Shown here one piece after another: positions 32,622 through 33,367 of a stretch of DNA of 33,367 nt. The translations under genes were made by a program, and so were the position numbers. The notes beneath the pieces are model-generated. The model was given only the letters and a program-made list of their open reading frames with translations, searched no databases and was not told the DNA's origin. Within the stretch, counting starts at the first letter, position 1. The number at the start of each line of letters is the position of its first letter. The stretch is from Calditrichota bacterium (GTDB taxonomy: Bacteria; Zhuqueibacterota; JdFR-76; BMS3Abin05): NCBI GenBank assembly GCA_013151735.1, contig JAADHR010000217.1, forward strand, positions 1 through 33,367, read 5' to 3'.

Positions 32622-33367
32622 ATGAATTCTTCAAATCTGATTCGGCATACCGTTTTTTATACCCTGTTGCTTGGATTTGCAGCGCTTTTTATTTTTTGTT
32701 CGTCGGATAAAAAGGGAGAAGAGAAAATGGTATCCAATAATCGTCCGGGGAGCTTTGGCTATGACGTGGCTTTCCTAAAGAGCAAAGGACAGATGGTTGT
32801 TCTGAAGGATGAGACGGGAGAGCGGCAGGTCATTGTTTCGCCTCAATATCAGGGCAAGGTTTTTACAAGTACCGCAGATGGGCCTTCGGGTAAAAGTTTT
32901 GGCTGGATCAATTATAAATTATTTGAATCCGGGACGATTCAGCCACATATTAATGCCTATGGCGGAGAAGACCGTCTCTGGCTGGGGCCGGAAGGCGGGC
33001 AATTCTCGATCTTCTTTAAACCCGGGGCAAAAATGGTTTTTGACAATTGGTTCACTCCCGGTATGATGGATACAGCAGCCTTCACGTTGCTTTCAAAAAC
33101 CAACACCCGCGTTACGATGGAGAAATCGGCGCGGTTAACAAATTATGCGGGAACGGAATTTGACTTTCGGATTAACCGCGATGTCACATTGCTTCCTGTT
33201 GATTCCATTGAAGCCGATTTAAACATTCCCCTTCCAAAGGGTGTGAAAGTGGTAGGATTTCAGTCAAAGAACATTTTGACCAATACCGGAAACGCTGCCT
33301 GGACCCCGGACAAAGGTACGCTGTGTATCTGGATATTGGGGATGTACCGGCCGTCGCAAAAGGCCAC
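32622..33367 (+). CDS. DUF6786-like lipoprotein (partial, runs off the window)
   Basis: The frame is open from ATG 32622 to the window end (248 complete codons). AAAGGAG (32609-32615) lies six bases before the start. The N-terminus (MNSSNLIRHTVFYTLLLGFAALFIFCSSDKKGEEK) is a membrane-export signal ending in a Cys followed by Ser-Ser-Asp, so probably a lipoprotein, though the residue before Cys is Phe, which is unusual. The mature part shows GSFGYDVAFLKSKGQMVVLKD, QYQGKVFTSTADGPSGKSFGWINY and NAYGGEDRLWLGPEGGQFSIFF, which I recognise as the DUF6786 pattern of Bacteroidota- and Planctomycetota-type proteins. A beta-rich fold is likely. No function is known, and the C-terminus is missing. Confidence 0.75.
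   Translation, partial: MNSSNLIRHTVFYTLLLGFAALFIFCSSDKKGEEKMVSNNRPGSFGYDVAFLKSKGQMVVLKDETGERQVIVSPQYQGKVFTSTADGPSGKSFGWINYKLFESGTIQPHINAYGGEDRLWLGPEGGQFSIFFKPGAKMVFDNWFTPGMMDTAAFTLLSKTNTRVTMEKSARLTNYAGTEFDFRINRDVTLLPVDSIEADLNIPLPKGVKVVGFQSKNILTNTGNAAWTPDKGTLCIWILGMYRPSQKA

Overview
The window reads as a piece of a mid-GC bacterial chromosome from the Fibrobacterota-Chlorobiota-Bacteroidota (FCB) side of the tree, most like Calditrichota, KSB1 or a related uncultured lineage. The evidence is two secreted proteins ending in a Por/type IX-like C-terminal sorting domain (YPNPFNP, then a GxYF-type end), several lipoproteins, a DhnA-type class I aldolase, an EF-G2-type GTPase, a GxGYxYP protein and a DUF6786-like lipoprotein. 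No rRNA, tRNA, IS element, phage gene or CRISPR array was seen. The taxonomic placement is inference.

Layout. 1-4624: cell-surface block with a CBM9/DOMON-like multidomain protein (cut by the window edge, internally duplicated, with a frameshift), a parvulin-type peptidyl-prolyl isomerase lipoprotein and a second CBM9-like sorting-domain protein. 4695-6152 (minus): M48 metalloprotease lipoprotein. 6751-16546: eight co-directional genes for CoA-thioester beta-oxidation: acyl-CoA ligase, acyl-CoA dehydrogenase, an HMG-CoA-synthase-like/DUF35 fusion, SCP2-type thiolase, second acyl-CoA dehydrogenase, SDR dehydrogenase, alpha-methylacyl-CoA racemase-like protein and MaoC hydratase. 16643-23602: Na+/solute symporter, GxGYxYP lipoprotein and an asymmetric pair of ABC exporter half-transporters. 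23802-24224 (minus): small exported FN3-like protein. 24697-27979: methyltransferase, SfsA and a second acyl-CoA ligase. 28034-30632: EF-G2 and a HIT hydrolase, closed by a strong terminator shared with the convergent class I aldolase (30752-31687, minus). 32622 to the end: DUF6786-like lipoprotein, cut by the window edge.

How the genes work together. The 6.7-16.5 kb cluster can account for a full oxidation spiral: activation, racemisation of 2-methyl-branched acyl-CoA, dehydrogenation, MaoC hydration, SDR oxidation and thiolysis. It has no crotonase and no FadB-type dehydrogenase. That set matches the (3R)-hydroxy, peroxisomal MFE-2/SCPx/AMACR style, which suggests branched, isoprenoid or side-chain substrates. 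The most unusual protein is the HMG-CoA-synthase-like/DUF35 fusion at 9665-11062. It has no cysteine anywhere in its thiolase-fold part, and the expected Glu, Cys and His positions are all replaced, so it probably does not do the classical condensation.

The other striking property is the intergenic DNA. Most junctions of the beta-oxidation cluster, and several other gaps, carry different palindromic or dispersed-repeat-like elements. A perfect 12-bp palindrome (ATTCCCGGGAAT) occurs twice, once upstream of the acyl-CoA ligase and once upstream of the aldolase, and is a candidate shared operator.
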